Shown: piece by piece, positions 48,613 to 57,601 of the stretch
Position numbering within the stretch: the stretch's first letter is position 1
How the letters are laid out: each line of letters starts with the position of its first letter
Source of the DNA: Halorubrum salinarum
GTDB taxonomy: Archaea; Halobacteriota; Halobacteria; Halobacteriales; Haloferacaceae
Length of the DNA: 64,000 nucleotides
Direction: 5' to 3'
Assembly (NCBI RefSeq): GCF_013267195.1
Contig: NZ_CP053941.1
Span: forward strand, 2,046,001-2,110,000
Notes under the pieces: generated by a model
Databases searched by the model: none
What the model saw: the letters and a program-made list of their open reading frames with translations, nothing else
Told to the model about the DNA's origin: nothing
Program-made: the position numbers and the translations under genes

Positions 48613-49641
48613 ATGCAACAGTACCTCGACCTCGTCGACGACGCGCTCTCGTCCGGCACGTACAAACCGAACCGAACCGGCGTCGACACCATCGCGACGT
48701 TCAGCGGGCAGTACACCGTCGACCTCGCGGAGGGGTTCCCGCTCCTGACCACGAAGAAGATGGACGGCTACCGGTGGAACTCGCTGATCCACGAGGTGTT
48801 GTGGTACCTCTCCGGGGAAGAGCACATCCGGAACCTCCGCAAGGAGACGAAGATCTGGGACGCGTGGGCCGACGAGGAGGGGAAGCTGGACACCGCGTAC
48901 GGTCGGTTCTGGCGCCGTTACCCGGTCCCGGAGGACGACGCCGCGCTCCCGGGCGAGACGTGGCCGGACGACGCGCACCGCTGGGTCACCGTCGAGGAGG
49001 ACGCCGACGGGACGACGCGACGGACCTTCGACCAGATCCAGTACGTCCTCGACACGCTGGAGGAGAGTCCCCACTCGCGCCGGATGGTCGTGAACGCGTG
49101 GCACCCGGCGAACGCCGCCGTCTCCACGCTGCCGCCGTGTCACTACACCTTCGTCGTGAACGTCCAGGACGGCCGGCTCAACCTCCACCTCACGCAGCGC
49201 TCGGGCGACATCGCGCTCGGCGTCCCGTTCAACATCGCCGCGTACGCGCTGCTCGCGAACGCCTTAGCCCAGCGGACCGGCTTCGAGGTCGGCGAGTTCG
49301 GCCACACCGTCGTCGACGCGCACGTCTACTGCGGCCGCGGCGACCGCGGGAAGTGGTACGCGAACAACCTCCGGTACGTCCAAGAGCGGCTCGCGAACGT
49401 CGAGAGCAAGGAGGGGTACCTCGACGTGAAAAGCTGGGTCGAGCGGACCGCGCCGGACGAGCCCAACGGTCAGGAGGGGTACGACCACGTCCCGGGCCTC
49501 CTCGAACAGCTCTCGCGGACGCCGCGCGACCGACCGCGGATCGAGATCGCGGACAAGCCCCTCGACGAGCTCGCCTACGAGGACGTCTCGGTGGTCGACT
49601 ACGACTCCGCGGACGGCATCTCGTTCGCGGTCGCGGAGTGA
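48613..49641 (+). CDS. thyA: Thymidylate synthase (ThyA)
   Basis: ThyA methylates dUMP to dTMP using methylene-tetrahydrofolate, producing dihydrofolate. The 342-residue protein has YLDLVDDALSSGTYKPNRTG, then PLLTTKKMDGYRWNSLIHEVLWYL-type sequence, AWHPANAAVSTLPPCHYTF (catalytic Cys near 176), LTQRSGDIALGVPFNIA and GHTVVDAHVYC. It is longer than bacterial ThyA, with insertions at about 95-130. The last base overlaps the start of the DHFR gene (TGATG), so the enzyme that recycles its product is translated with it. Confidence 0.95.
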   Translation: MQQYLDLVDDALSSGTYKPNRTGVDTIATFSGQYTVDLAEGFPLLTTKKMDGYRWNSLIHEVLWYLSGEEHIRNLRKETKIWDAWADEEGKLDTAYGRFWRRYPVPEDDAALPGETWPDDAHRWVTVEEDADGTTRRTFDQIQYVLDTLEESPHSRRMVVNAWHPANAAVSTLPPCHYTFVVNVQDGRLNLHLTQRSGDIALGVPFNIAAYALLANALAQRTGFEVGEFGHTVVDAHVYCGRGDRGKWYANNLRYVQERLANVESKEGYLDVKSWVERTAPDEPNGQEGYDHVPGLLEQLSRTPRDRPRIEIADKPLDELAYEDVSVVDYDSADGISFAVAE

Positions 49642-50222
49642 TGGCGGACGCTGACGCGCCCGGGTCGGAGGGCGACGCCGACACGCTCGAATCGGCGCGC
49701 GACGCCGACCCAGACGTGGTCCTCGTCGCCGCCGTCGCGGACAACGGCGTGATCGGCGACGGCGGCGGGATGCCGTGGCACTACCCCGCCGACCTCGCGC
49801 ACTTCAAGCGGCTCACGACCGGCCACCCGGTGATCGTCGGCCGGAAGACGTACGAGCGCATCGCCGAGCGGATCGGCGGGCCGCTCCCCGACCGGACGAA
49901 CGTCGTGTTGACGACCCGTTCGATCGGCGACGCCGACCTCGCCGACGGCGCGGTCGTCGCGCACGATATCGAGTCTGCGCTCGCGCGAGCGACCGCGGAC
50001 GCCGCCGAGCGGGGGGTCGACGCCGTCTACGTCATCGGGGGCGCGACCGTCTACGCGGCCTACCTCGACCGCGCCGACCGGATGGTCATCACCGAGATCC
50101 CGGAGCGCCCGGACGGCGACACCCGCTTCCCGGAGTGGGACGCCGACGCGTGGGCCGAGCGCGACCGTGAGACCGACGGCGACCTCGCGTTCGTCACCTA
50201 CGAGCGGCGCGACGCGGAGTGA
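49641..50222 (+). CDS. folA: Dihydrofolate reductase
   Basis: DHFR regenerates tetrahydrofolate after thymidylate synthesis. The 193-residue protein has VLVAAVADNGVIGDGGGMPW (Trp and substrate-site residues), ADLAHFKRLTTGHPVIVGRKTYE, TNVVLTTR and AVYVIGGATVYAAYL (NADPH-binding Gly-Gly). A disordered acidic N-terminus of about 23 residues precedes the fold. The haloarchaeal pairing of thyA and DHFR in one operon is known, and this organisation matches it. Confidence 0.95.
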   Translation: MADADAPGSEGDADTLESARDADPDVVLVAAVADNGVIGDGGGMPWHYPADLAHFKRLTTGHPVIVGRKTYERIAERIGGPLPDRTNVVLTTRSIGDADLADGAVVAHDIESALARATADAAERGVDAVYVIGGATVYAAYLDRADRMVITEIPERPDGDTRFPEWDADAWAERDRETDGDLAFVTYERRDAE

Positions 50223-50264
50223 GGAGCGCCCGGACGTGGCTATCGCTCGCCGTCGGACCGCCGC

Positions 50265-50681
50265 TCACTCTAAGAACCGCGACTCGGCGTCGCCCGGGGG
50301 CATCATACACCGGTCCTTCTTCCCGAACCAGCGGTACCGGTTGTCGGCGACGAAGTCGTACGCGCGGTCCCGGACCGCTCGCGGCACGAACCGGAACGGG
50401 GACAGCAGCCGGTATGCCCCGCCGAGCCCGGTCGCGATCCGGATGATCGCCGCCGACTTCACGTAGCTCTCGCCGTCCTCGATCAGGACGACCGAGTCCA
50501 GCTCGTCGGTCGCGAGGTCGTGTTCCGCCAGCAGCGACCGCCCCACGTCGGACTGGAGCGAGGCGAACCGGTACTTCCCCTCCGGGTCGCGGGGGAGGAC
50601 GAACTGTACGAACCCGCTACAGAGGTTACAGACGCCGTCGAAGAGCACGACGGCGGCGTCGTCCGGGATGTCCTCGTCCAT
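50265..50681 (-). CDS. DCC-family thiol-disulfide oxidoreductase-like protein
   Basis: This 138-residue protein begins VVLFDGVCNLCSGFVQFVLPRD, the DxxCxxC signature of the DCC family (DUF393), thioredoxin-like proteins. The remainder (YRFASLQSDVGRSLL, then DSVVLIEDGESYVKSAAIIRI) matches the family well. Partner and substrate are unknown. It is divergent from an HTTM membrane protein; in bacteria DCC and HTTM genes are frequent neighbours or fusions, which suggests joint function in a membrane redox or carboxylase-like process. Confidence 0.9.
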   Translation of the reverse strand: MDEDIPDDAAVVLFDGVCNLCSGFVQFVLPRDPEGKYRFASLQSDVGRSLLAEHDLATDELDSVVLIEDGESYVKSAAIIRIATGLGGAYRLLSPFRFVPRAVRDRAYDFVADNRYRWFGKKDRCMMPPGDAESRFLE

Positions 50682-50780
50682 TGCCTGGCGGACCTACGCG
50701 GCCGCCGCAGTTCAGGATTCCGGTGCGGGCGGCGCTCGCTCCGGCGTCGCGAGGCGATGACGGTGCCGTCGCACGGAAAA

Positions 50781-50787
50781 CTTATAC
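50781..50787 (+). promoter_or_regulatory. TATA box of the HTTM gene
   Basis: CTTATAC lies 43 bases before the ATG at 50827 but 28 bases before an in-frame TTG at 50812. Either the message has a leader of about 18 bases or the true start is TTG. Confidence 0.5.
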
Positions 50788-50826
50788 GCGTTCCTCGTCG
50801 TCACCAACAAGTTGGACCGCAAGACC

Positions 50827-52458
50827 ATGGCTGGAACCCCTTCCGACTCGACCGCCCGGTCGCGGCTCTCGGCGGCCGTCCGACGCCTCGGGGACGCCGT
50901 CGCCGCGCGCGTCTCGGTCGACCGCCGCGCGCTGGCGGCGTTCCGGATCGGGCTCGGAACCCTGTTGATCGTCGACCTGCTCCTCCGCTCGCGCTCGTTC
51001 ACCGCCTTCTACACCGACGCCGGCGTGCTGCCGCTCCGGGCGTTCGCCTCCGACTACGCGACGAACAACTCGCTCCACGCGCTCTCCGGCGAGCCGTGGG
51101 CCGTCGGCCTGCTGTTCGCGCTCGCGGGCGTCCTCGCCCTCTCGCTGGCCGTCGGGTACCGGACGCGGCTCGCGACGATCGCCTCGTGGCTGCTGCTGGT
51201 CTCGCTTCACGCCCGCAACCCGATGGTGCTGAACTCGGGCGACACCCTGCTCCGCATGCTGCTGTTCTGGAGCGTCTTCCTCCCGCTCGGCGCGCGCTGG
51301 TCGGTCGACGCCGTCAGGCGCGCCGACCGCGAGGCCGGCGGCGACGAGGACTCCCGGTCACTGAGTTCGGGCGGGACCGCCGTGGCGAGCGTCGCCACGA
51401 TGGCGGTCCTGCTACAGATCCTCGTGATGTACCTGACGAACGCCGTCCACAAATTCGCGAGCGAGCCCTGGATGAGCGGGGAGGCGGTCGCGTACGTCAT
51501 GCAGGCCGACCAGTTCACCTACCTGCTCGGCGCGTACCTCGCCGAGTTCACCGGCCTCCTGCGCGTGTTCACGGTCCTGTGGGTCGCGCTGCTGTTCGCG
51601 TCGCCGCTGTTGCTCCTGTTGACCGGGCTCCCGCGCGCCGGCCTCGCCTCGCTGTTCGTCGGCATGCACCTCGGGATGGCGGTCACGATACGGGTCGGCC
51701 TCTTCCCGATAATCGTCGTCGTCGGCTTCATCCCGTTCCTCCAGACGCCCGTCTGGGACGCCCTCGGTCGGGTAGCCGACCGCCTGAACCTGTCGGCGCC
51801 GCTCGCGCGCTGGAAGGCCCGCTCCGAGTCGCTCGCGCGGACCGCGCTCTCCGCCGGCCCGTCGCTCCCGCGCCCGGCCGCGTCTGAACGCCTCGATTCC
51901 CTCCGTCGCAGCGACCTCGGCGCGGGCCTCGCCCGCGGGCGCGTCCTCTTCACGACGGTCCTGCCGTACGTCTTCCTCGTGTTGATCCTCTTGTCGAGCG
52001 CGGCGTCGGTCGGCTACGCCGAGGTGCCGGAGCCCGCCGACGAGGCCTTAGACGCCGCCGAGATGGACCAGTCGTGGCAGATGTTCGCGCCCGACCCGAT
52101 CCACACGACGCGCTGGTACGTCGCGGCGGGCACGCTCGAAGACGGGAGCGAGCGGGACGTGTTCCGCGACGCCCCGGTCACCTTCGACAGACCGGCGCGC
52201 GCCGAGACCACCTATCCGACCTCGCGCTGGCGGAAGTACCTGAAGAACGTCTACGGCGCCGACAACGAGAACCACCGCTCGTACCTCGCGAACTACCTCT
52301 GCGGGGAGTGGAACCGCACCCACGAGACGGCCGTGGAGAACGTGACTATCTATCAGGGGTACGAGCGGACGAACCCCTACAACGGGACGGTCGAGGCCGC
52401 GAACCGGTTCGAGCTGATCGAGTACGACTGCTCGGGCCCGTTCGTTCAGCGCGACTGA
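50827..52458 (+). CDS. HTTM (vitamin K-dependent carboxylase-like) membrane protein
   Basis: This 543-residue protein has about eight membrane segments and the HTTM domain layout: AAFRIGLGTLLIVDLLLRSR, then AFYTDAGVLP, then LLRMLLFWSVFLPLGARWS. A soluble C-terminal part begins with MDQSWQMFAPDP, the WxMFAP pattern typical of HTTM proteins. Relatives are distantly related to the vitamin K-dependent gamma-carboxylase. The ATG at 50827 is given, but a TTG at 50812 fits the TATA box better. The divergent DCC gene is a likely partner. Confidence 0.88.
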   Translation: MAGTPSDSTARSRLSAAVRRLGDAVAARVSVDRRALAAFRIGLGTLLIVDLLLRSRSFTAFYTDAGVLPLRAFASDYATNNSLHALSGEPWAVGLLFALAGVLALSLAVGYRTRLATIASWLLLVSLHARNPMVLNSGDTLLRMLLFWSVFLPLGARWSVDAVRRADREAGGDEDSRSLSSGGTAVASVATMAVLLQILVMYLTNAVHKFASEPWMSGEAVAYVMQADQFTYLLGAYLAEFTGLLRVFTVLWVALLFASPLLLLLTGLPRAGLASLFVGMHLGMAVTIRVGLFPIIVVVGFIPFLQTPVWDALGRVADRLNLSAPLARWKARSESLARTALSAGPSLPRPAASERLDSLRRSDLGAGLARGRVLFTTVLPYVFLVLILLSSAASVGYAEVPEPADEALDAAEMDQSWQMFAPDPIHTTRWYVAAGTLEDGSERDVFRDAPVTFDRPARAETTYPTSRWRKYLKNVYGADNENHRSYLANYLCGEWNRTHETAVENVTIYQGYERTNPYNGTVEAANRFELIEYDCSGPFVQRD

Positions 52459-52549
52459 GCCGCGCCGACGGCGGTGTCCGGCCCCGTCCCGACCTCGCGT
52501 CCGGCCCGTCCTTACCTCGCGTTCGGTCCGTCCCCACCTCGCACGAGCG

Positions 52550-53329
52550 TCAGGAGCCGTCGCTCGCGCCGTCCACGGGCTCGACCTCGATGAGTCGCGC
52601 TATCTCCTCGGGGAGGCTCTGGTCGTCCGTCGGCGTCTCGACGGTCACCATCCCGAACGGCGCCACGTCCACGACGGCGAGCTCGACCTCCGGGCGGACG
52701 CCGGCGTCGGAGAGGTAGCGCAACTCGGCGTCGCCCTGGTGGCGGATCCGGCGGACGACGACGCGGTCGCCCTCGTCGGCGTCGACCAGTCGGACGGTGT
52801 CGCCCGCCGTCGGCAGCGAGAGGTCGGCGTCGGGGATGGGGTCGCCGTGCGGGTCGACCGGCGGGTTGCCGAGCGCCTCGGCGATGCGGTCGCTCAGCTT
52901 CTCGGAGACGTGGTGTTCGAGCCTGTCGGCCTCGTCGTGGACGTCGACCCAGCTGTAGTCGAGCTGCTCGGTCAGGAACGCCTCCAAGAGCCGGTGGTGC
53001 CGGAGGATCTCTAACGCGACGACCTCGCCCTCCTCGGTGAGCGTCACGCCCTTGTACTCCTCGCGGTCGACGAGCCCCCGCTCTTCGAGCTTCTTCACCA
53101 TCGAGGAGACGGTCGGCGCGGTGACCTCGAGGTAGTCGGCGAGGGCGGAGGTCGACACCCGCTCCCCGGTGTCGCGCTCGATGGCGTAGATCGATTTGAT
53201 GTAGTCCTCCATGACCGCGCTGATGACGTCCGACGACGCCCGCGGCCCGGAGCCGTCTGCGCCGGCCTCGCGTCCCCCGGCCGTTCCGTTCCCGCTGCCC
53301 GCGTCGGCCCCGTCCTCGTCGCCCGTCAC
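52550..53329 (-). CDS. DtxR/SirR-family metal-dependent repressor
   Basis: This 259-residue protein has a disordered N-terminus (1-36) and a DtxR winged-helix domain (VMEDYIKSIYAIERDTGERV, then TAPTVSSMVKKLEERGLVDR). The metal-binding/dimerisation domain follows (ILRHHRLLEAFLTEQLDYSW, then EADRLEHHVSEKLSDRI, carrying the His/Glu ligands). A C-terminal SH3-like FeoA domain (about 170-250) ends the protein. It is the last gene of the metal ABC transporter operon and starts with GTG inside a GTGA overlap with the permease gene. The DtxR-type operator before the operon is its probable target. Confidence 0.92.
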   Translation of the reverse strand: MTGDEDGADAGSGNGTAGGREAGADGSGPRASSDVISAVMEDYIKSIYAIERDTGERVSTSALADYLEVTAPTVSSMVKKLEERGLVDREEYKGVTLTEEGEVVALEILRHHRLLEAFLTEQLDYSWVDVHDEADRLEHHVSEKLSDRIAEALGNPPVDPHGDPIPDADLSLPTAGDTVRLVDADEGDRVVVRRIRHQGDAELRYLSDAGVRPEVELAVVDVAPFGMVTVETPTDDQSLPEEIARLIEVEPVDGASDGS

Positions 53330-54444
53330 GGTCGGTCACCCCCCGTTCCGGCGTCCGCGGCCGCGTCGTCGGTCTCGATGCTCTCCATCTCGGGGACCTC
53401 CCGCCCGCCGCGGGCGGACTGGACCTTCCCGACGACCACCGCGCAGACGTAGATCCCCACGGCGACGAGCACGATCACCCCGCCGGCGGTGACGCCGCCG
53501 TAGTAGGCGACGCCGATGCCGAGGAGGACCGCGAGCTCCGCTAAGACGACCGAGACGACGAGCGACTCGGTGAAGCTGCGGGACACCTGCGTCGCGCCCG
53601 CGACGGGCACGACGAGCATCGCCGCCACGAGGATGACGCCCATGATCTGCATCGCGCCGACGACGACCATCGCCGTCAGCATCACCATCACGCGGTTGTA
53701 CCAGTTGACGGAGATGCCGGAGACGGCGGCCGCGGTCTCGTCGAAGGTCACGTACAGGAGCTGGTTGCGGGTCACCGCGACCGTGCCGACGATGACGACG
53801 AACAGCACGAGCAGGATCCCCGCGCTCTGGGGCGACACCGTCGAGAGGCTCCCGAAGAGGAACTGGTTCACCCCGACCGCGAGCCCGCCCGCGTTGAGGC
53901 TGATGAGCGTCGTCCCCAGCGCGAACCCCGTCGAGAGGACGATCGCCATCGAGACGTCGTTGTACGCGTCGGTCGTCTCGGAGATGAGCTCGATGAACAG
54001 CGCGGCGATCATCGCCACGACGACCGCGGTGAGGTACGGCGACACCCCGAGGTCGATGACGGCGTTGAGGAAGAGCCCGACCGCGACCCCGGCGAACGCC
54101 GTGTGCGCCAGCGCGTCCCCGATCAGCGCGAGCTGGCGGTGGACGAGGAAGGTGCCGATGAGCGGCGCCATCACGCCCACGCAGAGCCCGACGAGCACCG
54201 CCCGGTGCATGTACCGGTAGCGCGGGTTCAACATCTCCAGGCCGGAGAGGTAGTACGCCCAGTCCATCAGCCAGTACCACTGCGCCAGCACCCAGCGGAG
54301 GGCGGCGAAGAGGGCCTCCCCGACGCCGGCGAGGCCGCCCTGTAACGCGAGCGCCCCCGGCTGCGCGCCCGCGGCGAGGGGCAGCGACTGGTCGACCGCG
54401 GCGAGGAGCCACGCGGCGAGCGCGGCGGTCAGCGGGTCGTTCAT
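53326..54444 (-). CDS. Metal ABC transporter permease (ZnuB/TroC family)
   Basis: This 372-residue ABC-3 family permease has about nine membrane segments. Typical blocks are VGLCVGVMAPLIGTFLVHRQ, ALIGDALAHTAFAGVAVGL and MQIMGVILVAAMLVVPVAGA. A unique N-terminal hydrophobic stretch (residues 1-60) precedes the core, and a hydrophilic acidic tail follows. It carries zinc or manganese across the membrane with the adjacent ATPase and binding protein. It overlaps both neighbours by four bases. Confidence 0.92.
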   Translation of the reverse strand: MNDPLTAALAAWLLAAVDQSLPLAAGAQPGALALQGGLAGVGEALFAALRWVLAQWYWLMDWAYYLSGLEMLNPRYRYMHRAVLVGLCVGVMAPLIGTFLVHRQLALIGDALAHTAFAGVAVGLFLNAVIDLGVSPYLTAVVVAMIAALFIELISETTDAYNDVSMAIVLSTGFALGTTLISLNAGGLAVGVNQFLFGSLSTVSPQSAGILLVLFVVIVGTVAVTRNQLLYVTFDETAAAVSGISVNWYNRVMVMLTAMVVVGAMQIMGVILVAAMLVVPVAGATQVSRSFTESLVVSVVLAELAVLLGIGVAYYGGVTAGGVIVLVAVGIYVCAVVVGKVQSARGGREVPEMESIETDDAAADAGTGGDRP

Positions 54445-55343
54445 TCGGCACCCCCGGTGAGGAAGCGCGCCTCGGTCCCGAACGCCCGCGCCAGGGCGTC
54501 GCTCTCGACGAACTCCTCGGTCGGGCCGTCGAAGTACACCTCGCGGTTGAGACAGACGACGCGGTCGGCGTGCTCGACGACCGCGCCGAGGTCGTGCTCG
54601 ATGAGGACCACGGTGATGCCCGCGTCGTTGAGCGCGTCGAGCAGGTCGTAGAACGCGTCGACGGACTCGGCGTCGACGCCGACGGTCGGCTCGTCTAAGA
54701 CGAGCAGGTCGGCCTCGCCCGCCAGCGCCCGGGCGATGAACACCCGCTGGCGCTGGCCGCCGGAGAGCCGCCCGACGCGCCGGTCGGCGAACGCGCTCAT
54801 CCCGACGGTCGCGAGCGCGTCGTCGACGACCGCCCAGTCGGCGGCCGTGAGCCGGCCCGAGACGACGTTCGCGGCCCACCGCGCCGTGCGGACGGGGTCG
54901 TCGGCCAGCCCGTCGGCGAGCGCGCCGTCGGCCAGCCGGTCGAGCCCGAGGTACGGGAACCGGCCCATCTTCACCACCTCGCGGACGGTGATCGGCATGT
55001 CCTGGGCCGCGCTGGCCTGCTGGGCGACGTAGCCGATCCGCTCGCCGTCGTCGAACCGCGCCGCGTCCTCGCCGAACAGCCGGGCCGTCCCCGCGTCGGG
55101 CCCGAGCAGCCCGAGCATGAGCCGCATCAGCGTCGACTTACCGGAGCCGTTCGGTCCGACGACGGCCACGTACTCGCCGGACTCGACCGTCAGCGACACG
55201 TCCTCGACGACGGGCGTCGCCGTGTAGCCGAACGTGACGCCGGCGAGGTCGATCACCGACTCCGCCGCCCCGGTGGCGTCGGCCTCGGCCGAGCTGTCGG
55301 CGCGCTCGGCGACCGCCGCCCGGTCCGCGTCGTCCGCGCTCAT
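54441..55343 (-). CDS. Metal ABC transporter ATP-binding protein
   Basis: This 300-residue ATPase has Walker A VGPNGSGKST, signature LSGGQRQRVFIARAL, Walker B LLVLDEPTVG and switch His LIEHD. It begins with about 35 disordered acidic residues and has an insertion of about 25 residues before the signature (LADGALADGLADDPVRTARW). The ATG at 55343 overlaps the stop codon of the binding-protein gene. Together with the permease and binding protein it forms a ZnuABC/TroABC-type importer. Confidence 0.93.
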   Translation of the reverse strand: MSADDADRAAVAERADSSAEADATGAAESVIDLAGVTFGYTATPVVEDVSLTVESGEYVAVVGPNGSGKSTLMRLMLGLLGPDAGTARLFGEDAARFDDGERIGYVAQQASAAQDMPITVREVVKMGRFPYLGLDRLADGALADGLADDPVRTARWAANVVSGRLTAADWAVVDDALATVGMSAFADRRVGRLSGGQRQRVFIARALAGEADLLVLDEPTVGVDAESVDAFYDLLDALNDAGITVVLIEHDLGAVVEHADRVVCLNREVYFDGPTEEFVESDALARAFGTEARFLTGGAE

Positions 55344-56419
55344 ACCGGCTCGAAGTTCCGCCACTGTTCGACCCACCCGTCCGTCGGCGCCGCGGCCTCG
55401 GGCGTCTCGTTACCTAAGACGATCTCGAACGTCGGCATGTTGATGTTGTACGCGATCTCCTCGTACCCCCAGTCCTCCGCGAGCCACTCCTCGCGGATCC
55501 CGGCGTACGGCGTGACCGGGAAGTACGCCTCGACGGCGGTCTCGCGGACGAGCTGCTGGGCCGGGCGCTGCGACTCGAAGACGCCGTTCGCGATGTACCG
55601 GATGTCGTTCTCGCGGATCACGCGCGTCGCCTCGCGGATGTCCGCGGGCTTGACGTCGCCGCTCGCCGCGAGGCTCGTGACGAGCGGGCGCATCCGGACG
55701 CCGTACCGCACGCCGATGTACTGGAAGGCGTTGTGCGCGGCCAGCTGGACCACGTCGCGGTCCGACCGCTCGAATATCGCCTCGTAGTCGGCGTCGATGC
55801 GGTCGAGCACCTCGCTTTTGTACCGGGCCGCGTTCTCGCGGATCGTCTCGGCGTGGTCCGGGACGAGGTCGACGAACCCCTCGGCGATGTTGTCGACCGA
55901 CCGCTTCGCGCGAAGCGGGTCCAACCAGAAGTGCGGGTCCTTCCCGCGCTGGGCGCCAACTCCCTCCTCGTCGCGGTCGAGCGACGCCGCGAGGTCCACC
56001 AGGTCGATGCCCTCGCGGGCGTTTATCAGCGCGGTGTCTGTCCCGTCGGCCTCGACCGTCCGGATGGCGCGGTCGGCCCACGGTTGGAAGTCCTCGCCGA
56101 CGTGGACGAACGCGTCCGCCTCGACGATCCGCCGCGTGATGCTCGCGTTCGGCTCCCAACCGTGGCCGTGAAGCCCCGTCGGAACGAGGTTCTCGACGGT
56201 CAGCGGGGTCCCCTCGGCGACCTTCCGCCCGAAGTCGTAGAAGCTGAAGAAGGAGGCGACGGCGACCGGCCCGCCGTCGTCGCCCTCGGCGCGCCCCAAC
56301 CCGACCGGCGCGCTCGGGAGCGCCGTACACCCGGCCGCCCCGGCCAGGGCCGTCGCGCCGCCGATGCGAAGCGCGTCGCGTCGCGTCACCGACCGTCCGC
56401 CGTCCGCGTCGGATATCAT
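55340..56419 (-). CDS. Metal ABC transporter substrate-binding lipoprotein
   Basis: This 359-residue extracytoplasmic protein is first in the operon. Its N-terminus has a twin-arginine signal (TRRDALRIGGATALAG) ending in a lipobox AAGC, so it is probably Tat-exported and lipid-anchored. The cluster-A-I features include LHGHGWEPNASI (metal-binding His), DPHFWLDPLRAKR, VVQLAAHNAFQYIGVRYG (His) and NGVFESQRPAQ (Glu). Metal choice between zinc and manganese cannot be read with certainty. The ATG at 56419 follows a DtxR-type operator and a strong TATA box. Confidence 0.92.
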   Translation of the reverse strand: MISDADGGRSVTRRDALRIGGATALAGAAGCTALPSAPVGLGRAEGDDGGPVAVASFFSFYDFGRKVAEGTPLTVENLVPTGLHGHGWEPNASITRRIVEADAFVHVGEDFQPWADRAIRTVEADGTDTALINAREGIDLVDLAASLDRDEEGVGAQRGKDPHFWLDPLRAKRSVDNIAEGFVDLVPDHAETIRENAARYKSEVLDRIDADYEAIFERSDRDVVQLAAHNAFQYIGVRYGVRMRPLVTSLAASGDVKPADIREATRVIRENDIRYIANGVFESQRPAQQLVRETAVEAYFPVTPYAGIREEWLAEDWGYEEIAYNINMPTFEIVLGNETPEAAAPTDGWVEQWRNFEPV

Positions 56420-56440
56420 ATCACTAACCACATCCAATTG

Positions 56441-56454
56441 TTAGACTCGTCTAA
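56441..56454. promoter_or_regulatory. Perfect DtxR-type operator before the metal transporter operon
   Basis: TTAGACTCGTCTAA is a perfect inverted repeat (6-base arms, 2-base centre) resembling the TTAGGnnnnCCTAA-type boxes bound by DtxR/MntR/SirR proteins. It lies between the TATA box (56471-56477) and the ATG at 56419, over the expected transcript start. Binding by the repressor encoded at the end of the same operon would close a feedback loop. Confidence 0.75.
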
Positions 56455-56470
56455 TCCTAGCTTTCTGCGT

Positions 56471-56477
56471 ATATATA
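56471..56477 (-). promoter_or_regulatory. TATA box of the metal transporter operon
   Basis: The sequence TATATAT (both strands nearly symmetrical) lies about 25-35 bases before the expected transcript start near 56447. Confidence 0.6.
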
Positions 56478-56565
56478 CCCCTTTCGGTGACGATGACGGG
56501 CGTCAGCGTACCGGAGTGTCGGCGGAGCGGTCGGCGCGCGACGCTCCGCGCCGTTTCACCCCGAG

Positions 56566-57447
56566 TCAGCCGTCGAGGAACGTCGTGCCGCGTCCGATCC
56601 GGGTCTGGTACGCGCGCGCTTCGACCCCAGCGCCGGCGAAGGCGTCAAGCATCGCGGCCGCGACGTCGCGGCGGTCGCGCTCGCGGCAGGCGGCGATCAC
56701 GGCGGGGCCGGCGCCGCTGACCGTGACGCCGGTCGCGCCGGCGTCGAAGGCGCGCTCGCGGACATCGTCGTACCCGGTGATAAGGCGGGCGCGTTCGGGC
56801 GTGACCACGGGGTCGCTCATGCCGGCCCCGACGAGGGCCGGGTCCGAGCGGCACATGCCGATCGCGAGCGTCGCCGCGTTGCCGACGGTCGCCACGAGGT
56901 CCTCCATCGAGGCGCTCTCGGGGACCACCCGGCGCGCGTCGCGGGTCGAGACCGCCACGTCGGGGAGACAGACGACGAGGGGGATCGCCGCGTCCACCGA
57001 ACTGGTCCCCTCGGCGGTCGTCACGGTGAACCCGCCGAGGATCGAGGGGGCGACGTTGTCCGCGTGCGCGACCCCGGAGACGACCGCCTCGCCCTCCGCC
57101 GCGATCGGGACGAGCTCCTTCCGGGAGAGTCCACGGTCGTACAGCCGGTTGAGCGCCACCGCCGCGCCGGCGGCGCTCGCGGCCGAGGAGCCGAGCCCCG
57201 AGGCCGGGCGCACGCCCTTGTCGATGTGGATCCGCGCGGGCGCGTCGAGCGCCTCGACGACCGCGCCGACGGTGTTCTTCTCCGGGTCCTCCGGGATGTA
57301 CTGCGCGCCGACGCCCGTGACCTCGATCGTCGTCTCGGCCGCCTTCTCGACCGTGACGACGTCCGCCGGCCGCGAGAGGGCCGCCCCGAACACGTCGAAG
57401 CCGCTCCCGAGGTTCGCGCTCGTCGCGGGGGCCCGTACCGTTACCAT
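56566..57447 (-). CDS. thrB: Homoserine kinase
   Basis: ThrB phosphorylates L-homoserine in the threonine pathway. The 293-residue GHMP-kinase has TVRAPATSANLGSGFDVFG at the N-terminus, the ATP-binding PASGLGSSAASAAGAAVALN, ADNVAPSILGGFT and the C-terminal VTVSGAGPAVIAAC. It lies between two unrelated transcription units and shows no link to other threonine genes in this window. Confidence 0.95.
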   Translation of the reverse strand: MVTVRAPATSANLGSGFDVFGAALSRPADVVTVEKAAETTIEVTGVGAQYIPEDPEKNTVGAVVEALDAPARIHIDKGVRPASGLGSSAASAAGAAVALNRLYDRGLSRKELVPIAAEGEAVVSGVAHADNVAPSILGGFTVTTAEGTSSVDAAIPLVVCLPDVAVSTRDARRVVPESASMEDLVATVGNAATLAIGMCRSDPALVGAGMSDPVVTPERARLITGYDDVRERAFDAGATGVTVSGAGPAVIAACRERDRRDVAAAMLDAFAGAGVEARAYQTRIGRGTTFLDG

Positions 57448-57601
57448 GGCGGGGAGTGTCCCCCGCGGGGCAAAAAGGAGCGGGATCGAACAGATAGCGA
57501 GACGGGGACCGAATCGGTCGCTGTCGGGCGGAGAGAGACGGGAGAAGGCGGCGTCGCGGGCGGTTCGAGCGGGCGGGGCGGTCGGCGGTCGGTCCGCGGC
57601 G

